64,000 bases of DNA, taken from NCBI GenBank assembly GCA_004555265.1, contig SFIQ01000005.1, positions 1 through 64,000 on the forward strand, given 5' to 3'. The position numbers and the translations under genes were made by a program. The stretch comes from Ruminococcus sp. Lineage in GTDB: Bacteria > Bacillota > Clostridia > Oscillospirales > Acutalibacteraceae. Below, piece after piece: positions 32,843-41,001 of the stretch (positions within the stretch are counted from its first letter, which is position 1; each line of letters opens with the position of its first letter). The notes beneath the pieces were generated by a model. It searched no databases, had not been told where the DNA came from, and saw only the letters and a list, made by a program, of their open reading frames with translations.

Positions 32843-34006
32843 TTATTTTCGTTTGGCGAGCGCATATACAATCCCGCCTGCTGCTGCAACACCCGCGGCA
32901 ATACCGACTTTTTTTAACTTCGGCAATACCGATTCCACGCTCGGCGGCGCGTAAGAATAAAACAAATATTTCGGTTTGTTTTTGATGTCACGCACCGTGA
33001 ACAAATCCCTGTATAACAAGGTATGTGTCTCAAAGGTATGTAAGTTCTCCGTGTTTAAGTCAATCAACCGTACACCGCGATTGCGTTTCGGCCCGTAAAC
33101 ATGAAAGCCACACCCTTGTGTATAGCCGAGGAGCATATTTTGATAGCGGCTGACGAAACTGTTGTTGTGGTCATGCCCGAAGAACATCGCCAGCGTGTCG
33201 CCCCTTTCGGAAACGGCTTCAAATTCGCCCGTATTTTCGGCGGGGGTTGCGGGGGTTTCCAACAGGAAATCGCAATTCCCCTTTTGCAAAAATCGCTCGT
33301 CAATGTCATAATATTTTCCGGCGTGCGCGCGGAACCCTTCCGCGTGCGGCTTATGGGATTTCGGTACTTCTTTGAGCACTTCCCACATTTCGGGTACGGG
33401 GATATGCTGGAACAAAACAGACGGTACATATGCGCCCGTTTGCTCTTTTAAACTGTCGCGCACCGTGCGGTACCATTCGATTTGTTCTTTGGAAACGCTT
33501 GCACATTTGCCGTCGAGCGTGGTGGACAGCGAGTCAATCAGATACAGATTAAACAGGATTTTTTCGCCGTCCGCAGAGCGCAAATTGATGTATTGGTTAC
33601 AAAGCCCCGGCAAAGCGGTATCCCCTGCCACGGCAATACAGTTTTTATGCGAAAGGTACATTGCGAGTTGCTGTTCTTTCGGAATACCGAAGGCTTGGTC
33701 ATCGTGATTGCCAAATACAAATGAAAACGGAATTCCCCGCGCTTCTACGGGCGCAATTAAATTGTCAATCGCTCGCTTGTAGTTTGCTTCGCGGTCGCCG
33801 AGTAAGAAACTGACACCGTAGCCTTTGAATTGGTCACCCGTAAAGATGACCAAATCGGGTTTTGATTCGTCTAAGGCTTTTTCGAGAAACGCAAGCGTAT
33901 CTTTCGAGGTCATCTGTGTGTCCTGCGTGTCCGCAACCTGCATAATGCGGAATGTACCGTCCGCGTGAAAATACAAATCCGCGGTTTTGCCGAGTGGAAT
34001 TGTCAT
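32843..34006 (-). CDS. Calcineurin-like metallophosphoesterase
   Basis: The 387 residues contain the five metal-site blocks: QVADTQD, FTGDQFKGYG, FVFGNHDDQAFG, FQHIPVPEM and MFFGHDHNNSF. A C-terminal glycine/alanine-rich helix (VGIAAGVAAAGGIVYALAKR) probably anchors the protein in the membrane. No signal peptide is seen, so the catalytic part is cytoplasmic. It resembles the PhoD/Dcr2-like size class (TIGR-type YkuE relatives). The substrate is unknown. A PAP2 phosphatase gene precedes it by 24 bases on the same strand, so the two are probably cotranscribed. Confidence 0.85.
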   Translation of the reverse strand: MTIPLGKTADLYFHADGTFRIMQVADTQDTQMTSKDTLAFLEKALDESKPDLVIFTGDQFKGYGVSFLLGDREANYKRAIDNLIAPVEARGIPFSFVFGNHDDQAFGIPKEQQLAMYLSHKNCIAVAGDTALPGLCNQYINLRSADGEKILFNLYLIDSLSTTLDGKCASVSKEQIEWYRTVRDSLKEQTGAYVPSVLFQHIPVPEMWEVLKEVPKSHKPHAEGFRAHAGKYYDIDERFLQKGNCDFLLETPATPAENTGEFEAVSERGDTLAMFFGHDHNNSFVSRYQNMLLGYTQGCGFHVYGPKRNRGVRLIDLNTENLHTFETHTLLYRDLFTVRDIKNKPKYLFYSYAPPSVESVLPKLKKVGIAAGVAAAGGIVYALAKRK

Positions 34007-34030
34007 AATGATTACACCGCCGTTTTAAAA

Positions 34031-34696
34031 TCAGTCCGCTTTTGCGGCTTTTTCTTTTTTCTGCAATTTCTTTGCAAAAAACGCGTCAACCTTTTGCCCG
34101 ACAGCACGGTCAAACGACGGATAAACATATTTTGCAATCAGGAAATACGCAAGCACAGCGTACAAAGCCCCGAACAGCGCGCCGAACAGAACATCTGTGG
34201 GGTAATGCACCATCAAATAGTTGCGCGAAAAGCCGATGAGAATTGCCAAAACAAATGCGGGAATACCGACTTTCCATTTTTTGTTAAGCAGTATCGCCGT
34301 TGCCGCCGCAAACGAACACGAGGTATGCCCCGACGGGAACGAATAACTCGACGGCAAAGAAGTCAACAGTTCAGGCTTGCCGTTTGCCCCGACGGGAAAC
34401 GCCGCATACAAATCGGCAAACTCCGCGAAATTGAACGGGCGCACACGCGCAAATACATTTTTTAAAATCAAATCGTTGACAATCAGCATCACGATGAGTG
34501 CAAACGCCATCGTTACACCGGATTTACGGTATTTTTTCATAAACAGGAAAAGCACCGCCACAACAATCCAAAACCAGCCGCCCTCGCCCAAAATCGTGAT
34601 GACGGGCATAACGGCATCTAAAAACGGGCACCAAATGTTTGTCTGAATCCAAGCAAATATGGCATGGTCAAACGCGGAAAATGCACTGAAATCCAT
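34031..34696 (-). CDS. PAP2-family membrane phosphatase
   Basis: The 221-residue protein has six predicted helices and the three PAP2 motifs: KNVFARVRPF (motif 1, KxxxxxxRP), PSGHTSCSF (motif 2, with the catalytic His) and SRNYLMVHYPTDVLFG (motif 3). Such enzymes dephosphorylate lipids such as undecaprenyl pyrophosphate or phosphatidic acid at the outer face of the membrane. AGGAGG precedes the ATG. It leads a two-gene unit with the metallophosphoesterase. Confidence 0.92.
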   Translation of the reverse strand: MDFSAFSAFDHAIFAWIQTNIWCPFLDAVMPVITILGEGGWFWIVVAVLFLFMKKYRKSGVTMAFALIVMLIVNDLILKNVFARVRPFNFAEFADLYAAFPVGANGKPELLTSLPSSYSFPSGHTSCSFAAATAILLNKKWKVGIPAFVLAILIGFSRNYLMVHYPTDVLFGALFGALYAVLAYFLIAKYVYPSFDRAVGQKVDAFFAKKLQKKEKAAKAD

Positions 34697-34948
34697 AAAA
34701 TAACCTCCTAATGATTACCCTGTTGCCGTAAACGAACCGTTTCGCGCATCTAAAACACCGTTGTTACGAACAAGTCACAACCGGACGCAGTGAAGCACGC
34801 CGCGTCTTTTCGTTTCTTACAGCTATATTGGAATATTGTAGCATAAAAACATAATTTGTGCAATGCTTTGTCTTTTGATATTTTCCTGCCTTTTTTGGGA
34901 GTGAAGGCGAAAAAATCGCGCATACTGAAAAAAGGAAGGAGTGTTTCA

Positions 34949-35191
34949 ATGAAAAACGAACAAAACCGCCACAGAATTCCGACAACGGTGCGCGACCGTC
35001 TGTTGCGGGCATGGGAAAACTCGATGGAAATGGCGCGGGATTTTGAAGGCTATGCCGACGAATACCAAGGAGAGCCGAAATACCGAGAAGTCTTTTCAAA
35101 ATATGCCGTAGAGGAAGCCGAACACGCCGCGCATTTGAAAGAATTGCTGCACGCCTATCAACACGAGCACTGTGACCGCACCCCGCTGTAA
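34949..35191 (+). CDS. Small helical protein, ferritin-like appearance, function unknown
   Basis: At 80 residues, the protein is two or three amphipathic helices: LRAWENSMEMARDFEGYADE and KYAVEEAEHAAHLKELLHAY. The second has an E-x2-H pattern (EAEHAAH) like one half of a rubrerythrin or ferritin-type di-iron bundle, but too few residues are present for a full bundle. AAGGAAGGAG precedes the ATG. It lies just upstream of the SOD-like gene; a link to oxidative stress is only inferred from this. The hairpin at 35209 would terminate it. Confidence 0.65.
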   Translation: MKNEQNRHRIPTTVRDRLLRAWENSMEMARDFEGYADEYQGEPKYREVFSKYAVEEAEHAAHLKELLHAYQHEHCDRTPL

Positions 35192-35208
35192 AGAATTCCT
35201 GCGCATAC

Positions 35209-35254
35209 AAAAATCACCCCCGTTTTGCATATATTGAAACGGAGGTGATTTTTT
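35209..35254 (+). promoter_or_regulatory. Hairpin sequestering the SOD-like ribosome binding site
   Basis: AAAAATCACC-C-CCGTTT (35209-35225) pairs with AAACGG-A-GGTGATTTTT (35237-35253), leaving one mismatch and an 11-base loop. The GGAGGTG site (35241-35247) and the first base of the TTG start (35253) lie in the 3' arm. The T-tract also makes it look like a terminator for the gene before. It may be both a terminator and a translation switch. Confidence 0.75.
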
Positions 35255-35771
35255 GTATACATTTCAACGGGAAAACGCAGATTTCGTGCACATTGTATCG
35301 TCGCACAAGCCTTATGCCGCCGCATATGTGCGCGGGCGTGAAAAATACCCCGAAATTGCGGGGCGAATTTTGTTTTACCCCGCAGGAACCCGCGGCGTTT
35401 TGGTGGTCTCCAATGTGCGCGGACTGCCCGTCAGCGCCGAGCCCTGCGGCGGCAGTATTTTTGCCATGCATTTGCATGAAAACGGTACTTGCGAAGACGG
35501 CAAAACAGACGCGTTCCTCTCGGCGGGCGGGCACTATAATCCCGAAACCTGCCCGCACCCGGCGCACGCGGGCGATTTGCCGCCGCTGTTTTCCACCGCA
35601 AACGGGCACGCGTTCTGCGCGGTGCTGACAGACCGCTTCGGGATTGCGGAAATCCTCGGTAGGAGCGTAATACTCCACCGATATCCCGACGATTTCAAAA
35701 CCCAGCCTGCGGGAAACGCCGGCGAACGCATTGCCTGCGGCACGATTGTGAAAACTTTACGCGGCAGATAA
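35253..35771 (+). CDS. Cu/Zn superoxide dismutase-like protein
   Basis: The 172 residues show the Cu/Zn-SOD fold: FAMHLHENGTCEDG (two copper-ligand-type histidines), GGHYNPETCPHPAHAGDLPPL (zinc-loop histidines) and the late DDFKTQPAGNAGERIACGTI with the active-site-arginine-type segment. The usual SxLxGxxxxIHxxxDD strand is reduced to SVILHRYPDDF, keeping the H and D. No signal peptide is visible, which is odd for a bacterial SodC. The start is a TTG six bases after a perfect GGAGGTG site. Catalytic ability is uncertain. Confidence 0.82.
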   Translation: MYTFQRENADFVHIVSSHKPYAAAYVRGREKYPEIAGRILFYPAGTRGVLVVSNVRGLPVSAEPCGGSIFAMHLHENGTCEDGKTDAFLSAGGHYNPETCPHPAHAGDLPPLFSTANGHAFCAVLTDRFGIAEILGRSVILHRYPDDFKTQPAGNAGERIACGTIVKTLRGR

Positions 35772-35837
35772 GGCATGCTTGCAAATAGCCGTTATGCGTG
35801 CTATACTTTTTATAAGAAACGGCACGGAGGCATCATG

Positions 35838-36179
35838 ATGGCAACAAGCACTTGGATTTGCGTGTTTTTCCTGCTTTTTCTCGTTTTACAGCAAAAGAAA
35901 ATGGAAAAACAATCTGCGGTGCGCCGTTTGCTTGCGACGCGTCAAACGGAAAAGGAGAAGCAGAAAATGGTGGAGCTCGCCAAACAGTTTATCGGAAAAG
36001 AATGTATCATCTACACGCTGAACAATCAAATCAACGGCACAATTCAAGCGGTTTCGGACGGCGGATTGGTGTTGGAGAACAACGGTACGCGTGAAATTGT
36101 AAATTTGGATTACATTCTTCGCATTCGAGAATACCCGCGCCACAAAAACGGGAAAAAGAAATCGGTTGTATTTGACTGA
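35838..36179 (+). CDS. Small membrane-anchored protein with Sm-like C-terminal part
   Basis: The 113 residues have an N-terminal membrane helix (TWICVFFLLFLVLQQ), a charged helical linker and a beta-rich end (IGKECIIYTLNNQINGTIQA, GLVLENNGTREIVNLDYILR). This end resembles the small Sm/LSM-like barrels of uncharacterised Firmicute proteins. Two ATGs are adjacent; the second has the better seven-base spacing to GGAGG. It follows the SOD-like gene by 66 bases and may share its transcript. The function is unknown. Confidence 0.7.
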   Translation: MATSTWICVFFLLFLVLQQKKMEKQSAVRRLLATRQTEKEKQKMVELAKQFIGKECIIYTLNNQINGTIQAVSDGGLVLENNGTREIVNLDYILRIREYPRHKNGKKKSVVFD

Positions 36180-36186
36180 ATAAATG

Positions 36187-36227
36187 AAAAATCCCCCGAA
36201 GCCGCAACGGTTTCGAGGGATTTTTTT
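36187..36227. terminator. Bidirectional terminator
   Basis: AAAAATCCC-C-CGAA-G-CCG and CGG-T-TTCG-A-GGGATTTTT form a long stem with symmetric single mismatches around CAA. It separates two converging genes. Confidence 0.8.
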
Positions 36228-36235
36228 ATTTCGTT

Positions 36236-37477
36236 TTAATCTCTGCGCAAGGCTTCGATCGGGGGCATTTTTGCCGCTCTGCGCGCGGGGTACACACCGA
36301 AAATCACACCGATTGCCGTGGAGAACCCGACGGCAACTGCCACGGTTGAGGGTTTCACTTCCAACGGAATGTTCATCAAATGCGACACAACTGCCGCACC
36401 GAACACACCGAGCAACAGGCCAATCACCCCACCGATTAAGCAAAGGATAATCGACTCGGTCAAAAATTGAAACAAAATGGTGGAGGTTTTCGCTCCGAGC
36501 GCTTTACGAATACCGATTTCACGCGTGCGCTCCGTAATGGACACCAACATAATATTCATCACGCCGATACCGCCGACCACCAGCGAAATCGCGCTGACTG
36601 CCGCAATAAATATCGTGAAAATATTGATAACGGTATCCAAAAGGTCAATATAGGTTGCCATATTGGTTACAATATAGCAGTCGCGGTCGCCGTTGTTATG
36701 GCGCGCATTTAAACGGTTCAGCGCCGCATTGCCCGCGCCCTCCAAATCGTCTTCGTCGTTTGCCATAATGTATATCGTGTCGAAGCAGTCGGCAGAGCCC
36801 GTAATCTGCGACGACAGGGTATTCGGCACCATCAGCATCGCGCCCGACATTTGTGCCCCGCCCAACGCCTGCATAGACTCCATCATTTCCTCAGAGTCCA
36901 TACCGAACGAGCTTGCCATATCGGTTACGCCGACGATTTTAATACGCGTAACCACATCGTTATAGGTGAAATTGATGTATTCCCCGACAACATTGGCTTT
37001 ACCGAACAGCTGGCGCGCGCTGGTCGCGTCAATCACGCCGACTGCTCTGCCGGCTTCATATTCCGCTTCGTTAAAATATCTGCCGTAAATGCAGTCGCCG
37101 CTGGTAACAAACCGCAAATCCGTGTTGCCGCCGATTAACATACCGATACCGTTGGTTTCGTTGGCGGTCAAAGCGCCCATAGTCATCACATACGGGGAAA
37201 CATAATCCACTGTATCCAGCGCTTTAATGGCCTCCACATCGGCAGAGGTAATATAGTCGGACGGCTGTGCGGTTTGGCTGTCCACCATAATGTTAATTGC
37301 GCTGTTGCCCATATCCCGAATCATACCGACAATATAGTCGCGGCTGCCGTTGCCGACGGTAATAATCGCAATCACCGAGCCGACGCCGATAATAATACCG
37401 AGCATCGTCAAAAGTGAGCGCATCAAGTTGGTACGAATGCTGAAAACGGCAATGCGTATATTTTCTCGAATATCCAA
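36236..37477 (-). CDS. MacB-like ABC transporter permease (no ATPase domain)
   Basis: The 413-residue protein is a type VII ABC permease. It has an N-terminal helix (LLTMLGIIIGVGSVIAIITV), a large periplasmic-type MacB core domain (about 45-280) and three C-terminal helices with the FtsX signature GIMNIMLVSITERTREIGIRK. Such permeases drive export by mechanotransmission and need a separate or fused ATP-binding domain, which is absent here. The adaptor gene lies 12 bases upstream in the same operon. The ATPase must be encoded elsewhere. Confidence 0.9.
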   Translation of the reverse strand: MDIRENIRIAVFSIRTNLMRSLLTMLGIIIGVGSVIAIITVGNGSRDYIVGMIRDMGNSAINIMVDSQTAQPSDYITSADVEAIKALDTVDYVSPYVMTMGALTANETNGIGMLIGGNTDLRFVTSGDCIYGRYFNEAEYEAGRAVGVIDATSARQLFGKANVVGEYINFTYNDVVTRIKIVGVTDMASSFGMDSEEMMESMQALGGAQMSGAMLMVPNTLSSQITGSADCFDTIYIMANDEDDLEGAGNAALNRLNARHNNGDRDCYIVTNMATYIDLLDTVINIFTIFIAAVSAISLVVGGIGVMNIMLVSITERTREIGIRKALGAKTSTILFQFLTESIILCLIGGVIGLLLGVFGAAVVSHLMNIPLEVKPSTVAVAVGFSTAIGVIFGVYPARRAAKMPPIEALRRD

Positions 37478-37489
37478 TACGCCACCGCC

Positions 37490-39061
37490 TTATTTCACTT
37501 GGATTTTGTCGCCGTCCGTGAGCGCGGTTTTCGGATTTAAAACCACCTGCTCGCCGACCTGCAAGCCTTCGAGCACTTCATACATGGTATCCGAGCCGAC
37601 GCCCAGGGTTACCACGCGCTTGGAAACGGTTTTCTCTTTTTCGTTGTAGACAAATACGCAGTTTTCCCCGTCATTTGTCGAAACAGCCTCCACGGGAATG
37701 ACCATAACATTTTCCAGTTTTTCGGTATCAATGCTGACATCTACATCAAAGCCGATGACCACTTTTTCATCGGGATTTTCGATTTTTACCTTAATGGGCG
37801 CGCTGTTGGAGGAGGAAGAAGTAGAACTGCCTGTCAGCGACGAGGTAATCGAGCTGATATCTAACCCACTGCCTGCCGTTGCCGTTGCGCTGACATAACT
37901 GACCTCGCCCGCATAATCTTTATCGAGCGAGGTGATTTTTGCCTTTTGCCCGACATGTAAATCTTGCAAATCATATTTGCCGACCGTGAAGCTGACATAA
38001 AAGTCGCCGTAATGCTCCACGACCATTCCCGTACCGACAGCGGTATTCGCATTGCTCGTGGTGGAGAAAATATCTGTCAGCGTTGCGGCAACATCGCTGT
38101 TGCCCGAAGCCATACTCATCAGCGCAGCCAAATCCATGCCGCCGCTTTGCGCGGTGCTCGGTTGGAACGCCTCCCCTGCGGTCAGGTTCACCTCGGTGAC
38201 AATCCCGTCGGCAGAGGCAGTCCAGCCTTTTGCCAGTGTGTCGACCAGTGCTTGATAACTTTCATATTCCTTTTTCTTTTGCTCCATAACGGATTTGTAC
38301 AGGTCGGTGACGGTTTCGTCGGTTTGCGCTTCGTACACGCTTTTTTGCGTTTGCAAGGCGGAAAGCTGCGCTTGTTTCTGCGTCAGTTCCGCTTTTTTTG
38401 CGGCGGCGGAATTTGCAATCGCCGTTTCTACATCGACCTGCCCCGCCTGCGCTTGCAAAGCCGTAACAATTTCGTTAATCTGTTCTTCGGTCATACCGCC
38501 GGCACGCAACTGCTCCATCAATGCCTGTAATTCCGCTTCCGAGTAATTCGGCGCCGTCGGCAAAGTTACCTGTGTATTTTCGGCTGCTTTTACCTCGGAT
38601 TCCAATTGTGCGATTTCGCGCTCCAATGCGGGAATTTGCGTATTGACATCGGCGAGTTTTTGTTTGGCGTCGGCAACGCCTGCGGCGGATTTGTCATAAG
38701 ACGATTTTGCCTTGCTGTATGCGGTCTTATAATCGGAAAGCGTACCGTTCAAAGAACTGACATCGAAGGTGGCAAGCTGTTGCCCTTCGGAAACGCGGTC
38801 CCCGACAGCCACATCCACCGAAACCACCTTCACCCCGCTTGCAGCGGAATAGGTTTCGGTACTGCCCGATTCCACAACGCCCTGTGTATCAAAAGTGGAT
38901 TGAATATCCCCTTTTGTCACCTCGGCAAGTGCATACATCGGCAATTCCTCCGGTTTGAAATTGGCATAAAGAATGGAAATCACCAAGGCGGCAACGATAA
39001 TCACCAATATCGCCACAGTCGCCTTTTTCTTTTTGGTCCAATTTTTTGTTTTCTTAAACAA
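37490..39061 (-). CDS. HlyD/MacA-type membrane fusion (adaptor) protein
   Basis: The 523 residues begin with a membrane helix (KATVAILVIIVAALVISILY). A lipoyl-like half (VESGSTETYSAASGVKVVSV), a long coiled coil (about 105-270, with KQKLADVNTQIPALEREIAQ), the second lipoyl half (GWTASADGIVTEVNLTAGEA) and beta-barrel domains follow. The end (VVLNPKTALTDGDKIQVK) is typical of MacA/YknX. Inserted methionine/serine-rich segments (MDLAALMSMASGNSDVA, SSLTGSSTSSSSNSAP) make it longer than usual. It forms the export system with the downstream permease. Confidence 0.9.
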   Translation of the reverse strand: MFKKTKNWTKKKKATVAILVIIVAALVISILYANFKPEELPMYALAEVTKGDIQSTFDTQGVVESGSTETYSAASGVKVVSVDVAVGDRVSEGQQLATFDVSSLNGTLSDYKTAYSKAKSSYDKSAAGVADAKQKLADVNTQIPALEREIAQLESEVKAAENTQVTLPTAPNYSEAELQALMEQLRAGGMTEEQINEIVTALQAQAGQVDVETAIANSAAAKKAELTQKQAQLSALQTQKSVYEAQTDETVTDLYKSVMEQKKKEYESYQALVDTLAKGWTASADGIVTEVNLTAGEAFQPSTAQSGGMDLAALMSMASGNSDVAATLTDIFSTTSNANTAVGTGMVVEHYGDFYVSFTVGKYDLQDLHVGQKAKITSLDKDYAGEVSYVSATATAGSGLDISSITSSLTGSSTSSSSNSAPIKVKIENPDEKVVIGFDVDVSIDTEKLENVMVIPVEAVSTNDGENCVFVYNEKEKTVSKRVVTLGVGSDTMYEVLEGLQVGEQVVLNPKTALTDGDKIQVK

Positions 39062-39183
39062 ATCATCACCGCTTTCCGCTATGTTGAGAGATTAAAATAG
39101 GATCACACATAATTTTATAATATTTTGCTTAAATTTGCCATATATTTTTGTAAAGAATATATGAACAAAAGGTGAACGATAAA

Positions 39184-39711
39184 ATGATAATGCGAAAAAA
39201 GCTTTTGCTCGCCGCCGTTTTGATTTTGTGGACGGTTTCGGTGCTTTCCGGTTGTACAAAGCAACGGAATATGGATATTTCGGAATTTTGCAAACGGGTG
39301 AACACCGAACAAGGCACACAGTCGCTTGCGCCCGAAAACTTTTTTCGTGAACGGGCAGACACCGTACGGGAATACAACTGCCACATGCCGATTACCCAAA
39401 ACTGCACGGCGCTTTTGAGCCTCACAACAGACAGCACCGATACGGTGACGGCGTTACAACTCACCTGTATTCCCAACGCAGCGCCGTATACAAGCGAAGA
39501 TTTTGCCGCGCTGTATCAAGCCTATATTACGCTTTGCGCCGTGTTGACTGTGCAAGAGCCGGACGATGCAGAGGCCGCCGTGCGCATGGCCGGTATTTTA
39601 CCCGAATCCCTCGAATTTTCAGAATACGGCTTTGTAGGCGAAGCGGAAAAGCACCGCTACTCGGTTTTCTCGGGCGAACAGTATATCTCCCTGTTCTGTG
39701 AAAGAATATAA
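39184..39711 (+). CDS. Putative lipoprotein, function unknown
   Basis: The 175-residue protein starts with a lipoprotein signal (MRKKLLLAAVLILWTVSVLS, then the lipobox Cys in SGCTK). The mature part is a mixed alpha/beta domain of about 145 residues without a recognised family. A GTG at 39172 is an alternative start, but the AGGTG site fits the ATG at 39184 better. It is divergent from the adaptor gene and converges on the patatin gene with 3 bases between. Confidence 0.7.
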   Translation: MIMRKKLLLAAVLILWTVSVLSGCTKQRNMDISEFCKRVNTEQGTQSLAPENFFRERADTVREYNCHMPITQNCTALLSLTTDSTDTVTALQLTCIPNAAPYTSEDFAALYQAYITLCAVLTVQEPDDAEAAVRMAGILPESLEFSEYGFVGEAEKHRYSVFSGEQYISLFCERI

Positions 39712-39714
39712 AGA

Positions 39715-40842
39715 TTATTCCGTGCTCGGTTGTTGAAAGGCGTCCAGCGCTTTTATTGCCGCGGGGTATTTTTCCGTTTTCTTGCGCGGGCGGCGGATTT
39801 TGCGGACAAACTCCTCCGGCGCTTTTTCCAAAAGCGGCTGGGCTTTTTGCAACAGGGAGTCCGCCAAATTTTCCCACTCGGACTCGGGTTCTTTTTCCGG
39901 TGCTTGCCGCGCTTTGCAAAGCGCACGCATAAAGCGGTTATGCGTATACACCGTCAAACGCTCCACATCACATTCCAGTGCCAAATCCTCTAATTCGGTA
40001 CAAGCCCGATAGCCGTAAATCGCCTGCATTTTTTTATACTCGGCAGGCTTGAAATAATACTTCTGCCCAGCCAAAACACCGAACGCCTTTTTGGCGTCTA
40101 AATAGCCCATCTGCATACGCATTTCGGTTTTTGCGCGGTCAAATTCAAAGGGCTCGCCGAGTTCTTTTGGGTCGTGCGGACGGATATAAATGATGTCGGC
40201 ACACGAAAGGTCGGTTTTGTGCCCGATGCCTTTCATATTCGAAATATCCACCACAATAAAGCGGTTTATACCGCGTTTACGAAGCATCCCCACGGGCGCG
40301 TTGTCATACACGCCGCCGTCCAAATACTTTGCGCCGTCGGGGCTTTCGTTTTGCAAGCCCGGAAAACGTGCCGAAAGCATCAAATAATCGATCAGTTGCC
40401 CGTCCTCGATTTCATCTAAAAAGACTTCCACGGGTTTCATTGAAGAAAGCTGAAAGGTCACAAGCCCCAAAGGTATCCCCGAAGCGCGCACCGCGTCCTC
40501 GTGTACATAGCGCGCAATCAAATCACGGGCAGGCGTAACATCCACGCCGCCGTTTTTGATCACCTCATGAAAAATCTGCGGCAGATTGGAAAAACTGAAC
40601 AGATTCTCCGGCGATTTTAACTGTGCGTCTATATGAATGCCGTCCTTGACCTCCACATTGTTCCAAAGCTCCAAGGTACTTTCAAAATCCCCTTGGGCAA
40701 TCAGCGCGCCGTTAATCGCGCCGATGGAAACGCCGGCAATCGCCTCAATCTGCACGCCGAGTTCCCGCATGGCACGCCAAGCGCCGATTTGATAGGCGCC
40801 TTTTGCGCCGCCGCCCGCCAAAATCAAACCGTAAGGCCGCAT
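39715..40842 (-). CDS. Patatin-like phospholipase family protein
   Basis: The 375-residue protein has all patatin motifs: the oxyanion loop LILAGGGAKGAYQIGAW, the nucleophile GVSIG (GxSxG) near residue 40, and the catalytic Asp in DGGVYDNAP near residue 190. It belongs to the RssA/YlbK-like cytoplasmic group with an added C-terminal helical region of about 100 residues (DVERLTVYTHNRFMRAL onward). It hydrolyses acyl esters; the substrate is unknown. It is the last gene of the unit PHP phosphatase-ispE-small ORF-patatin. A GTG two codons upstream is an alternative start. Confidence 0.9.
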   Translation of the reverse strand: MRPYGLILAGGGAKGAYQIGAWRAMRELGVQIEAIAGVSIGAINGALIAQGDFESTLELWNNVEVKDGIHIDAQLKSPENLFSFSNLPQIFHEVIKNGGVDVTPARDLIARYVHEDAVRASGIPLGLVTFQLSSMKPVEVFLDEIEDGQLIDYLMLSARFPGLQNESPDGAKYLDGGVYDNAPVGMLRKRGINRFIVVDISNMKGIGHKTDLSCADIIYIRPHDPKELGEPFEFDRAKTEMRMQMGYLDAKKAFGVLAGQKYYFKPAEYKKMQAIYGYRACTELEDLALECDVERLTVYTHNRFMRALCKARQAPEKEPESEWENLADSLLQKAQPLLEKAPEEFVRKIRRPRKKTEKYPAAIKALDAFQQPSTE

Positions 40843-40863
40843 AAACACACCCCATTTCCGTGA

Positions 40864-41001
40864 TTATCGAATTTGCGTTGTATATTCCGACGGCGTATGC
40901 ACCGTCACGCGGCTGTCTTGAAACGCCGATATAAACAGTAAAATCGCCAAAACAGTCAAGGCGAACGCCAAAAGCGCCGCCGCCACCCGATTTTTCAGCA
41001 T
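40864..41001 (-). CDS. 45-residue single-pass membrane protein overlapping the end of ispE
   Basis: The ATG overlaps the ispE stop (ATGCTGA), so translation is probably coupled. The protein has a membrane helix (VAAALLAFALTVLAILLFIS) after a short basic start (MLKNR) and a short polar tail (QDSRVTVHTPSEYTTQIR). It matches nothing I can name. It lies 21 bases before the patatin start, within the operon. It could be a genuine small membrane protein or a chance ORF; the positive-inside pattern and the stop-start overlap favour the first. Confidence 0.6.
   Translation of the reverse strand: MLKNRVAAALLAFALTVLAILLFISAFQDSRVTVHTPSEYTTQIR

Noticed and set aside
34764..35210. 148-codon minus-strand frame between the PAP2 and SOD-like genes
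   Set aside because: It overlaps the supported 80-residue gene with AAGGAAGGAG, lacks its own site and has no domain.
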